From Siphonodentalium dalli (lineage: Eukaryota > Mollusca > Scaphopoda > Gadilida > Siphonodentaliidae), in assembly GCA_032622095.1 (NCBI GenBank), contig CP136063.1, forward strand, positions 65,051,897 through 65,115,896: DNA of 64,000 bases, written 5' to 3'. A program made the position numbers and the translations under genes. The notes under the pieces were generated by a model that saw nothing but the letters and a program-made list of their open reading frames with translations, ran no database searches and was not told the origin of the DNA. Below, in pieces: positions 51,872-62,164 of the stretch (the stretch's first letter is position 1; every line of letters begins with the position of its first letter).

Positions 51872-53511
51872 TTATATAGCCTGGGTACTTTTCGCCTTTA
51901 TTTTCCTTCCTTTCTTTTTTGGTATTAGTATGTCTTTTGATCGAATAGCCGGCACCAGCCCATCCACTACTCTGCCGAACAGCTTCATTCTCATCGTGTT
52001 TCTTCTTTGGTGTAGTGGCTCCATAAGTTGTTCCATTAGCATTTCAGTTACGGCCCCTTTTGTTCTTGCGTGGTAGTTGTTTTCGATGAATCGCACCCCT
52101 CTTTTGTTGATTCTTTCTATGGCGTTGATGTCTTTTTGTTGGTATGGATACCAAACTTCTGCTGCATATTCAAGGGTGGATCTTACTGTGGATTCATAGG
52201 CCATTTTTTTGTGTTTTTTGTCCGCTCTCCTAAGGTTTCGACGGAGGAATCCAAGGGTACTGCCAGCTTTTCTTACTATCTTTGATATGTGGGATGACCA
52301 AGTGATGGTGTTGGTGATGGTTAGCCCTAGATACTGTGTTTCTTCAACTGTTTGGAGTATTTGGTTATCCAGCTGGTACATATGCGTTGACTTGGGTTTT
52401 ATTGATAAGATGTTACATTTTTTCGCATTGAACCGCATGCCCCAAACAGCTGCCCATTTTTCTAATGACTTCAGGTCTTCTTGAAGAGCAATATGGTCTT
52501 GTTGGCTTTTTATTTGGCGGTAAAGCAGACAATCATCGGCGAAGAGTTTGACTTGCGATGTGACTGCTTGTGGTAAGTCATGTGACACAGGAAGAGGAGA
52601 GGACCGAGTACAGAGCCATGAGGTACGCCGGACTCGACTGCTACGTGTTTTGAGAATTCTCCTTCCACTGCTACTCTCATCTGCCGTTTTGTCAGGAAGG
52701 TGTCGATCCATTTGAGAGTTTGGTTTGTAACACCATAGCTGTTAAGTTTGTGTAGTAGGCTTCGGTGAGGTACTGTGTCGAATGCCTTTGAGAAATCCAA
52801 TACTGCTATGTCTGTCTGGATGTCGTTATCGTAATTCTCCATCAGTTCATGTGTTACATTGATCAGTTGTGTCACGCAGGAGTGTCCAGAGCGGAATCCA
52901 TGGTTTCTGTCAGTGAGGATGTCGTATTTTTCAAGGTGGTCTCTGATGTGCCGGCATAGTATGTGCTCAAGGATTTTGCAGGCCACCGATGTTAGTGATA
53001 CTGGCCTGTAATTTTCTGGCAGGTGGACGTCGCCCTTTTTAAATATTGGTGTGATGTTAGCCTCGAGCCAGTCAGTTGGTAATTCACCTGTGTCAAGCGA
53101 TCGTTGGAATATCGTTGTGAGTGATGTTGCGGCTTCCTCGGCACAGATCTTCAAGATTTTGTTTGGGATGCCATCGGGGCCAGGTGCTTTGGATGTTTTT
53201 ATGTCTGATAGTAGTTTAGCTACCCCTGGCTTGTCGATTTTCACGTTCTCTATGTCCAGTGCCTTTTTTGGTAGGTCTGGTAGTTCTTTGCCTGGGTCTT
53301 TGGTGAAAACTGACCTGAACTGGTTGATGAGCAACTCAGACTTCTCTATACTGTTGGTGGTTAGTGTTGTTCCTTTCTTGAGTGGAGGTATGCCGATGTT
53401 ATCTTGTTTTTTCGCTTTCATGAATCGCCAGAATGGTTTTGTCGTCTTCTTTTCTTTTCCTTCTTCAATTATTTTGTTTATATGATCACTCTCCGCTCGT
53501 CTGAGTTCTCT
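51872..53511 (-). pseudogene. LINE reverse transcriptase, frameshifted
   Basis: Continues in the endonuclease frame to about 52,585. RT motifs follow in order: SKAPGPDGIPN, PIFKKGDVHLPENYRPVSL, NHGFRSGHSC, motif A VLDFSKAFDTVPH (Asp209 counting from the Met at 53,421) and motif B SGVPHGSVLGPLLFL. Then the frame shifts by one base (52,585-52,605). The next frame carries DLPQAV and motif C FADD (52,532-52,543), then WGMRFNAKKCNIL, LGLTI and the C-terminal region EYAAEVWYPYQ to a stop at 51,872. FADD instead of YADD is common in this group. All catalytic aspartates are present, so only the frameshift and upstream stops disable it. Confidence 0.88.
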
Positions 53512-54633
53512 TCAACATAATCTTTGTTGGTGTCTGTAGTTATCCCATGTCCCTGTTTTCTTTGATGTCTTGTATAGTTTCTCCTTTTTCCTGATTTGTT
53601 GTAATAGCTTTTTATTCATCCATGGTAGCTTTCCTCTCTTTCTTTTTGACAATGTTGGTACCCTGTTTTTCACTATTTCTGACACCCCTCCTTTAAATTT
53701 CTCCCACATGGTGTTTATGTCTTCATCTGGTGGTAATGACGTAATCTCTTCGCCCAATTTATTCATGTCCGCTGCGACTTCTGTCCAGTTTGCCTTATTG
53801 AAGAGGTAAACCTCCTTCGTTCCTTTTGATTGGTACTTCGGCGATGGTATGCAGTCTGTAACAATCATGGCATGGTCAGATATACCCGGGACATTGTTGG
53901 ATGTTTTAATTAGTGATGGATTATTAGTTAGTATTATATCCAATAAATTGTCTTCTCTGGTTGGTTCCTCATGCATCTGTGTCATTCCATTTCTGATGCA
54001 AACATCCAATAGCGCCTGTTGGATTTCTTTATCAGGTGCTCCTTCTCTTATTGTCAGTTTCTCCCAATTGATGTCCGGGCAGTTGAAGTCGCCTCCTATT
54101 ATGTATGTATTAGTTTTATCGGCTGTGTACTTCTTCATCGATTCTTTTAGCTGTTTGACTGTTTCCATGTTTCTTTTTTGCATATAGAAACTGGCGACGT
54201 ACAGATCTCTTCCTTTTTGGATGGTTATTTTTGCCCATTCAATCTCGCAATCGGTGACATATTCTGGTTTCTCCACTGCTATGATATCTTCGTGGTATGC
54301 AATGAAGACTCCGCCCCCTACTCCAGTTCTGTCATTTCGAAAGGCACAGTACTGTTCTGGGAAAACTTCAGCTGATTTTATTGCCTGTGGTGTTGGTGGG
54401 TTTCCCGGGGTTATGCCTTTTAGCCAAGATTCCGTGCCTAGAATAATGTCAGGCTTTATATATTGCACTGCAACTGCGAGTTCGGCTTTGTTGCTTGGTA
54501 GGCTCCTACAGTTTACAGTCAATATTCTGAGGTTTTCTTTTGGTGTTGTGTGGTATACCTTGCTCTGTGAACTTAGTCTGGATGAGATTTTTCTGGTGTT
54601 ATTTTGCTCACTGTGTGGTAGTGGACTACTAGT
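53512..54633 (-). pseudogene. LINE APE-type endonuclease domain
   Basis: In frame with the N-terminal ORF after its TAA. The first Met is at 54,522. From that Met the APE endonuclease signatures are NCRSL (Asn4), TESWL (Glu31), GGGVFIAY, GGDFNCPDINW (Asp145, Asn147), LLDIILTN (Asp195) and SDHAMI (Asp216, His217), all catalytic positions expected for target-nicking nucleases of LINEs. The frame ends at TGA (53,512-53,514), after RLC and before RELRRAE. The reading continues in the same frame into the RT, so the TGA looks like a point mutation, perhaps CGA to TGA. Confidence 0.85.
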
Positions 54634-55338
54634 TTATGTAGGGTTGAAAGTAGAGCATAGGCTGTCAATTGTAGAGTCTAACATACTGAGAGGTTGGTAG
54701 TAGTTGGATGGGTGTATCTCATAGTTGTGGAAAGTGAAGCTACTGATGTTTATGCTGTCGCACTTGAAGCACTTCCAATGTAGGCTGGGTCTTTCCTCGT
54801 GTGCTTTGTATTCCACCGTGTCCATCTCGATGCATGTTTTATGATGCCAATTTTGACAGTCGTCACAGCAGACCCCTTTTTCTGTCCATGACACTTCATC
54901 TTCACACACTGCACATGGGTATATTGATTTTTTCATCCTAGCAGATGTTTTTGCTTTCTTCTTCGGTCCAGGATTTTCTTCAATGTCTCCTGCTTTTAGG
55001 AGTAGTATTTCCAGGTAGTGATTTGTGACACAAATACATGTCTCCGTGGGTCTAGCGTGGTACAGCCCACACCACCCAAACACTTCGAACTGTAGATGGC
55101 TACTCCCTCGTTGTTTTAACTTATGCTGTGGACTTTTCCTGGGTTTAGCATGGAACAGCCCATACCACCCCATGTCTCTTAGCTTTCCGGGTTTAGCATG
55201 GTTCAGCCCATGCCACCCCTTGTCTTTTAGCCTCTTCCTCATTACTGGTGACAATGCTCCAAATATAGGTATAGCGTGGTACAGCCCATGCCACCCCTGT
55301 CTATCCAATCGACATCTGAATGTCCTCACTGGGTCCAT
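54634..55338 (-). CDS. LINE N-terminal ORF: GWxGLxHAxP repeats, 2A peptide, PHD finger
   Basis: The 234-codon frame starts from an ATG six bases inside the element. Residues 15-24, 41-50, 57-66 and 88-97 are copies of the motif G-W-x-G-L-x-H-A-x-P. Residues about 111-125 read ILLLKAGDIEENPGP, a canonical 2A sequence (D-I-E-x-N-P-G-P), which in known systems makes the ribosome skip the last Gly-Pro bond and release two proteins. A PHD finger follows (Cys142, Cys145, Cys158, Cys161, His166, Cys169, Cys190, Cys193, plus the usual Trp two residues before Cys190). PHD fingers and 2A-like peptides are both known in LINEs of aquatic invertebrates. The frame stops at TAA; the endonuclease continues in the same frame, so the stop is either a natural ORF1 end or a mutation. 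Confidence 0.85.
   Translation of the reverse strand: MDPVRTFRCRLDRQGWHGLYHAIPIFGALSPVMRKRLKDKGWHGLNHAKPGKLRDMGWYGLFHAKPRKSPQHKLKQRGSSHLQFEVFGWCGLYHARPTETCICVTNHYLEILLLKAGDIEENPGPKKKAKTSARMKKSIYPCAVCEDEVSWTEKGVCCDDCQNWHHKTCIEMDTVEYKAHEERPSLHWKCFKCDSINISSFTFHNYEIHPSNYYQPLSMLDSTIDSLCSTFNPT
54964..55008 (-). other. 2A ribosome-skipping peptide coding site
   Basis: Encodes ILLLKAGDIEENPGP. It has every conserved position of the 2A consensus (Asp, Val/Ile, Glu, any, Asn, Pro, Gly, Pro), preceded by the hydrophobic-plus-Gly stretch usual in active versions. Activity is inferred from known 2A biology, not shown here. Confidence 0.9.
55048..55297 (-). repeat. four copies of a 31-nt motif coding GWxGLxHAxP
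   Basis: Plus-strand positions of the copies are about 55,048-55,077, 55,141-55,171, 55,189-55,219 and 55,268-55,297; the shared plus-strand words are TAGCRTGG and CAGCCCA. Spacings are 93, 48 and about 78 nt, all multiples of three, so all four stay in frame. Each copy can also form a short stem around CAGCCCA or its complement. Confidence 0.8.
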
Positions 55339-55767
55339 CCCATCCAGATTCAATTGATGCATCCAATCTCTTCCATCGAACAATCTCACTCCTTATAAAA
55401 CTAATTGACGCTTTATGACTCTTGTTTCTTTCTCCGTTTTTTTTCCGAATCGGTTATAGCGGGCCTTCCTTTTGCAGGTAACATGTTATGTTTGCAACTC
55501 AATAATGTTCGCGATCGGCCGTCGATAAAAGACACTGGACAGATACGATTTCAAGAACGGTAACTGGTACTTGCATAATTCGCCATTTTATGACTCCAGC
55601 CATAAATGATTTTATATTAAATAATTCAATTTTACTTTTGTGATAGCCTGTTAACCGGAACGTTTTCAGTAGACATTGCCGACTCAAATTAGTTATTTTA
55701 AAATATAATATTGATATTAGATCGCTATGGTCACCGGAAATTTATTGAAGTTGGGGTACAGTACCCT

Positions 55768-57301
55768 TTTTATTTTCAATCGTTCGATTTAACACACAAT
55801 TAGTCGAAATGAATCTTTCTGAGATAACTTCTACAAAACATAAGAAAACTAAAAAAAAATACTTGAATTGCCATCATTTGTGCGGCACTAGCCGACGTCA
55901 AAATCGGAAAAAGAATCCGTCAAGTTTATATTTAAACTAATAAGAAGACAGTTGTAACTCAGAACACTCTTTATCTGCTTTTTTTATACAAACATTTCTC
56001 TTTTGAAAGTCCATATCTGATCTGCAGAGACTCATAATAATGAGCTTATTTCCACAATATACCACCAGTGTTAACACATAAAGATGCATAATCCGAATTA
56101 ACACTCACCATTTACTATTTCCTCGGCTTGGTGGTCAACAATATTTGATTCGAGTCGAGGAACACACACATCAAAGCTCAGAGTGATCAGATATCGATTT
56201 TTGAAATCTATTATTTTTCACCACTGATAATTTTAGGTGGCCCATTAAATGGTCGACGAGAACACGTCTCGGTCCAAATTGCGGATGAAGATTGATAACT
56301 CCAAAATCAAGTGGCTCTTTGTGTTAGATATTTGCCAAACCGGCAAAATTTCGTTCAAGAAGATATTGATAAATAACAGGTTTTGGGCCATTTGACTGTG
56401 GTTAGCAATATTTTTGTGCCATTAATAACTGATAACTGGAGCGCCATTTAAAAAAACGTTGTTATTGGAATATGTTGGTGTGGGGACCACCGAATCGGAT
56501 TGAGTACCTTTAAATTAAATTACCATTTGACATGATCGAGGGGACATGCATATTTGCCCCTAATTCACATACCATAAACACATACCCTAATTCACATACC
56601 GTAAACACGGTTGTCACGATTATCCAGGACACAGCAAACGAGTGAACCCGTAAAAGAATTGAATGAAAATCGATCCTCAAATTGGCGACGGTGCGTGGAA
56701 TACATTCAACTATTGATGCGACGAGAACACGTGACTACATCAGACTGATACCAATCGAATATATATGAAGCTATTTATTCGTTATCATTCACCGTTGAGT
56801 GTTTATCTGGTGACGGCTTTTCGTGGTGACACTTAATATATTGTCGAACTGTTAACTCTAACTCATATGTATATACCAGCTGTGTACGTACATGTCAGTT
56901 TAGTTGTAAGTCGCCATCAAGCATGTGTGGTATAATTAACACATCTGTTAACTGTAACTCATATGTATATATGTACATGTCAGTTCAGTTGTGAGTCGCC
57001 CTATTAAAGTGTCACGCATGTGTGATATAATTAACACATCTGTCTTTTTAAATGACACGCCAATTCCAAATTATTTTTTTATATGGTTTTCGATGCTCAC
57101 GTTTTAGTCTGGTCGATAAACTAAAATGTTATGGTCAACCAGATAACCTAGAATAAATTTGGACTAAGTTGGTTTCTATTCAATTTTGAAGAGAATACAT
57201 CCTTCATAACATATCCAAAATTCGATCATATCGGCTTTGAAAATTTTCTGGACTCCAATGGCAGTTGGCAGTACATGATGGCAGTTGGTATCGAAAAATT
57301 C
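55768..57301. other. unit body, no gene recognised (copy 2)
   Basis: Same DNA as 39,858-41,400 with scattered substitutions and small indels. It includes the left outer inverted arm at 56,128-56,320. No recognisable coding region. Confidence 0.6.
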
Positions 57302-57535
57302 TGAATTTCGGTGGTAGGTGCGCCAACTAATAATAAATTAGTTATAAAATAAATGCACATGAATTTCGGTGGTAGGTGTGCCATATAATAACAAATTAGT
57401 TATAAAATAAATGCACATGAATTTCGGTTGTAGGTGCGCCAACTAATAACAAATTAGTAATACAATAAATGCACATGAATTTCGGTTGTAGGTGCGCCAA
57501 CTAATAACAAATTAGTAATGAAATAGAATGCACGC
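57302..57535. repeat. 58-bp tandem repeat, four copies (copy 2)
   Basis: TGAATTTCGG starts at 57,302, 57,360, 57,418 and 57,476. It has one unit more than the copy-1 equivalent at 41,401-41,575. Confidence 0.9.
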
Positions 57536-58040
57536 AAACAATGCTTAGTCGTAAACCACATCGGTAGAACGTCTGTCCCAAGATAGCGGCCAAAATGGAC
57601 AAAATGGAATGAAATTTACAATTTGTGGAAAACTAAATAGCTTGTCATACATGTACAAGAACGAGCAAGCCCTCGAATTATACGAGGACGAATTATTTCT
57701 GAGTATAAGGGGAGCTTTTAATAATAGATTTAAGAATTCTCTCTAAAGTATCTCGCGAGATACAACGAGTAAATATGGACTTTTTGGACGCAAAGAAACA
57801 GGAATAACGCAGTTTTATCTGTACTGTGCATCTTTACTCGTGTAATATATATGCAATTAAACAGTTAAATGCCATTCTAATAGGGATGTATTGCTTATAC
57901 ATGTATGACCTTTTCTAGAAGCAGAAATGTTTGCAATGAAAACAGTCTCACGAATGAGTCCGATAATCATATATTTTTATATCTACAACACCAAAATCCG
58001 TCAAAATGCACCACTATTGAACAGTATGCGAGCTTTTCAT

Positions 58041-58491
58041 GGTTACACTGGTGTAAATATTTCCCATAGGCTTCAATGTTAACGTTTGTTGATCTGCATC
58101 AGAGGTCAAATGGAAACTGTTCAAACTGCCTTCGGATTATGTGAGCTTGACATCTGTGGAAACTTTCCCAATAAAAAAATCAACACCGTCTAGCAGGGAA
58201 TCCACTTCAAATTTTCGTTTTTTCATGACTAGGGTCAGTTCCGCACTAAAAAAATATTGTCATTTTTTCAATCACACTTAAAATTTCTAAACAGCCACAA
58301 CAGACTTCACCTTTAATGAATGGGCCTCTTGGCAAATGAAGTTTGTGGGAGAATGATTCCTTGAATTTTTGTCAACAGTTTACATTTAATTCATGCAACC
58401 AATCACAGCCCAGAGTGTTTTAACTGTGAAACTCTATACTCCTCCCGCAACCGCAGGGGGAGCTGGCTATAGTATTTACACCAGTGTAACC
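58041..58491. mobile_element. 451-bp MITE with 19-bp perfect inverted ends
   Basis: Copy 1 reads GAGCTTTTCATATGGT unbroken at 42,063. Copy 2 has 451 bp inserted, beginning GGTTACACTGGTGTAAATA and ending in its exact reverse complement, flanked by TCAT on both sides (58,037-58,040 and 58,492-58,495). No open frame of note lies inside. A 4-bp duplication with these ends marks a cut-and-paste DNA transposon derivative. The superfamily cannot be named from this alone. Confidence 0.92.
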
Positions 58492-58574
58492 TCATATGGT
58501 ATTAGGTGACATGAGTAGATCCCATTGTCCGTGTCTTAAAATAGTAGTCACCGTCGCCTCCGGTCAATTGATCA

Positions 58575-58645
58575 AACCACTGTGTAGGAACTGTTACATC
58601 GGAAGTGATGGTTCTTGGCTGGTTTGTTACGGTTCCTTCTGATTG
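58575..58645 (-). repeat. inner inverted-repeat arm, left, copy 2
   Basis: Equivalent of 42,151-42,222. Its reverse complement matches 60,014-60,104, including CCGATGTAACAGTTCC versus CCGATGTGACAGTTCC. Confidence 0.65.
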
Positions 58646-60013
58646 AAGACAAACACTGACTTTAAAGTATACCCGTGTTATTCTTCTGTAAAATAGCTGA
58701 GAAAATATCCCGATAGGGGTTGATAATTGGGAGTTGTAGCCTCGTAATCAACACGGGTGCGTGTTACGGTTCTATTTCAAATCAATCATGGCTGTGATGG
58801 TTCTGTACATGAAATATATTCGAACGATTTCTGCACTTTGGTCCGAAAATCGTTTTGTGTATCTAATATTTTAAACCAGATAATGACTTCCGCTTATGTA
58901 ATTTGCATAATAGAACACGTATATTAAGAAATAACAGAATAATATATACCTAATACGCGGGGGGGGGGGGGGGGGGGGGGGTAATAGAAAATTTGCAGGA
59001 ATGTATGCGTATTTTTGCATTTCAGGGACCCACCAGCCCCAAAACTTCCCAAAAATATTTCTTTAGTTTCCATTTTTTGACACCCATCCCCCAGATTTCA
59101 CTCAAATTGGTATAAAATCTCGTAAAACTCTACCGATATCACTATTATGACTGGGAATGATATCAATTAGTTAAAATAAGAGTTTAACCTGTTTCAGAAG
59201 CTGTTTTAATTGAATTTGTTTTTATAAATTGCTGATCAGCTGTATACCTAGGTCATTGTGTTGAATACACAACATTTCATAATTTCGAACTATTTTCTGA
59301 TTAGTCTGTCAACCAGCCCATTATCTAACATAGTATATACCCCTTATGTTAGCCTACTGGAGCAACGTACTTCTATTATACTAAACTAGCCAAAACAGGC
59401 TCCATTTGGGAGCCTATATTCAACATGAGAGACACGTGTGGCCCCCTTTGTTGGACATTTTGATCTTAGACAGTGCCTTCACTTAGCGGCAGCCCCTTTG
59501 TGCGTTTCAAGCACATTTAGTCATTGAAACATTTTTTGAATTACATATATTGTTTCAGTATATTTTGTTTAAAGATTTAATTCCTTGCTCAATTTAACAA
59601 AACCAATTTTATTTCATTTTTTTAATTAAAAAAAATTGAAAAACTAATACCATTATAACATCAGTCAGGGTACCCCGAGTCACCACACCACATTTGGTTG
59701 AACTCCTTCCAGGGGTCCGAGAGAAAAATTCGGACAGATCCTACTCGGTTTTATATATAGATGACAAGCAGTCACAACACTATATCGGACTTGGATACTT
59801 TCGGTTTTGTGAGAAATCATCTAAATTGAAAGACATACACATAATTCACTGATTGGCTTGATGCACTAATTATATATTTTCTACCCATTGGTAGTCACAT
59901 TAATGCTTGAGACAGTTGCTGGTTCTGTTTCCATGCAAACAATGATCTAGGCAGATGGCTAAAAAGTTGTGTTTTAACCGTCAAGAACTCGCGAATTATT
60001 TTTCAATTTGCAC
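58646..60013. other. unit body, no gene recognised (copy 2)
   Basis: Equivalent of 42,431-43,784. It holds a run of 23 G at 58,959-58,981, where copy 1 has 12. No coding region seen. Confidence 0.6.
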
Positions 60014-60104
60014 CATCAGAAACCGTCACAAATCAGTCAAGAACCATCACAAATCGGTGATACAACGATTTCCGATGTGACAGTTCCTACACAGTGGATT
60101 AAAC
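60014..60104 (+). repeat. inner inverted-repeat arm, right, copy 2
   Basis: Equivalent of 43,785-43,873. It encodes SDVTVPTQWIKQ on the plus strand; a 63-codon frame runs 60,008-60,199. See the partner at 58,575-58,645. Confidence 0.6.
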
Positions 60105-60204
60105 AGGAACATTTCGCTTTCATCATACAAATGCATGGTTGTATACCATTAACGCAATTTATCAAACTGCAAAGAAGTACAATAGACTCTCTTCAATAAA
60201 TTTT

Positions 60205-61368
60205 CAACATAACCAACTTTGCGTACATACTGTGCGACAGAGACTGTTTTTATCCTGGAACTTATATGTGCTTAAATGCAGTACGACCACATATACGCGA
60301 AACGTACCGTACTTATACATTCTATCCAGCATCAGTTATGGCATCACATGGTCGTATCGATCACATTTTACTTCCACTAGAGCTAAATGACATTACAACG
60401 AATCGTGTCATACTCGATGATAGTGAGCAGAATATGTCCAACCATTTACCAGTGACTTGCTGCATCGAGATTCCTCCCGACTTGTCTAACGAACTTAAAC
60501 CGACTTTCTTTTAACTGGGATAATATGGATATTTCCTTGTACCAGCGTTCTCTTGATGATTACCTCTCGGATGTTATGGACCTCACAGTCTCAACTGTAC
60601 ACGTAATGTATACTGAAATTACCGACGCAATATTATATTCATCTGTGGTAGCCAGCCGGATGAAGAAACGACATAAATCAGCAAAATTCTTCTGGAACGA
60701 GGAACTGCGATCACTTCATCGTTTACTGAAGGACAGACGCAACGCTTGGATTGCCGACGGCAGACCAAATACGTGGGAGGTGTTGTCGTATTCCAATTAT
60801 AAGTCTGCTAAGCGTCTATTCAGGAAAACGCTACGCACAACAATTCGATGCAAGGATCAAGAAATGTGCGAAAATCGTGAATTGCACGCGAAGAATAACG
60901 ATGCGCAGTTCTGGAGAACACTGAACGCATCAAAACAAACGTCGCATTCAAATGGCCTGTGCTCTGTTCGATGATAAAATTCTTCGCCATCCAGCTGAAA
61001 TTATTTCTGCATGTAGGTCATATTTTCAGACTCTGTGCAAACCAGACATTCATTGTGATCCAGAATTCGAAGAGTCCATAAAGATTTTCGACGCGTCGGA
61101 TGCTAATTATACAAACAATGTTTTCTGTAAACAAATCAGTGTTTCTGAGCTTGCGAAAATTGTGAGAGGCCTAAAATCTGGAAAATCTAGTGGTATTGAC
61201 CACGTGGTGAATGAACATCTCACACATGGCAGTGAATCACTCAAATTATTGATTTGTCGTCTTTATAATGGTATGGTGGACTTAGAGTGTATACCAACAT
61301 CACTGAAAATTGGAATTATTGTTGAACTAGTAGATGGGTTTATGTACAGTTTCATCCATACATACTGA
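60205..61368 (+). pseudogene. LINE fragment: end of endonuclease and start of reverse transcriptase
   Basis: Three plus-strand pieces follow one another. 60,205-60,514 has RIDHIL and MSNHLPV, which match the end of an APE endonuclease (the usual SDH is SNH here). 60,525-60,974 is the linker, with FFWNEELRSLHRLLKDRR. 60,952-61,368 has LKSGKSSGIDHVVNEHLTHG and IPTSLKIGIIV, the first RT motifs. Stops and frame changes separate them, and RT homology ends at about 61,330, before the catalytic motifs. This is a third LINE family in the window, different from those at 37,014 and 51,644. In copy 1 only its beginning survives (to 44,043). Confidence 0.75.
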
Positions 61369-61399
61369 TATTATGACAAAAATATGTGAAAATATCGAT

Positions 61400-62150
61400 T
61401 TCTTTTCAATTTCTAGCCGCCAATTTAGCAGCGATCTTGGCTGTGAGTATCAATTGCCAAACCCTAATGAATACTTCATGTCACTCTTCCATATCAACAT
61501 GTAATGGTGGATATAAAACGCGAAACAACAACGCCCATCGTAAGAAAGTAAAGGAATGTAGACTTGTTTTCAAATTTCGGTCGCCATTTTGGCCGCCATC
61601 TTCGATTTGGAAACCAATTTCTTCATGAGATGTAATGTAATTACTTCACCTCAGTATTTCCAACTCAACTGTAAGCGTGGGTGGAGTTGTCTCGATCATG
61701 ACAATAATGATCACTGATGCTAAAATCGGCGATTTTCGGCGATTTTTTATTTCTGGTGGCCATTTTGGCCGCCATCTTGGATTTGGATTCCTCAACTTAG
61801 GTATAAGAGGAATCCTAGCTTGAGTATCTCCTGCACATATATATGAATGGGTGTTGTTATAATAGCAATAACATTAATTGATTCGAAACATTACATCGCT
61901 TTATTAACGTAGATTCGGCTTTGACCTATTATACCGGCATTTGGGAAAACGTGATATCGGACAAAAATATCCCGCAATGAATGTATATTATGGTCCCCGT
62001 GTGGTCGCCAATGACTCCTCGAAATGATAAATGTATAACATGACGTAAAGGTGCCAACATTTTCCCACAGAGACAAACGAAAGGTGGTAACATGTCAGAA
62101 AAATAGCATATTTTCACATTACGGCGCCCATCTTGGCCGCCATTTTGGAT
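61400..62150. repeat. degenerate repeat with GGCCGCCAT core
   Basis: The words GCCATTTTGGCCGCCATCTT or close variants occur near 61,415, 61,581, 61,757 and 62,122. The steps are about 166, 176 and 365 bp, so a unit near 177 bp with one copy decayed fits. Present only in copy 2, between the LINE scrap and the next repeat field. No coding sequence seen. Confidence 0.6.
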
Positions 62151-62164
62151 TCTGGTGTCGGATT

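Larger units (their letters stand above)
51644..55344 (-). mobile_element. 3.7-kb CR1-like LINE with 2A peptide, PHD finger, endonuclease and RT
   Basis: Copy 1 reads CACAGCTTCAATTGATGC unbroken at 38,923; copy 2 has 3.7 kb between CACAGCTTC and AATTGATGC, which fixes the ends. CAGCTTC at the left (51,637-51,643) and CAGATTC at the right (55,345-55,351) may be a 7-bp target duplication with one change; only TTC is exact. On the minus strand the element ends in repeated GATACA units, the microsatellite-type tail typical of CR1-like elements. Domain order from the 5' end: GWxGLxHAxP repeats, 2A, PHD finger, APE-type endonuclease, reverse transcriptase. All are in one frame broken by TAA (54,634), TGA (53,512) and one frameshift near 52,585-52,605. 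Probably nearly full length and fairly young. Confidence 0.9.
51408..55767. mobile_element. TTAA-flanked inverted-repeat element, copy 2, split by a LINE
   Basis: The left end TTAA plus AGGGGTACTGTAC is intact at 51,408-51,424. The right end at 55,756-55,767 reads GTACAGTACCCT followed by TTTT, so the right TTAA has mutated. Without the LINE the element is about 650 bp, matching copy 1 without its own insertion. Confidence 0.75.

Noticed and set aside
53051-54700. Several plus-strand open frames of 79-159 codons
   Set aside because: Antisense shadows of the LINE endonuclease and RT.
54634-55338. Host gene with a PHD finger
   Set aside because: It is in frame with, and directly upstream of, a LINE endonuclease, lies within the insertion bounds set by copy 1, and carries a 2A peptide known from LINEs.
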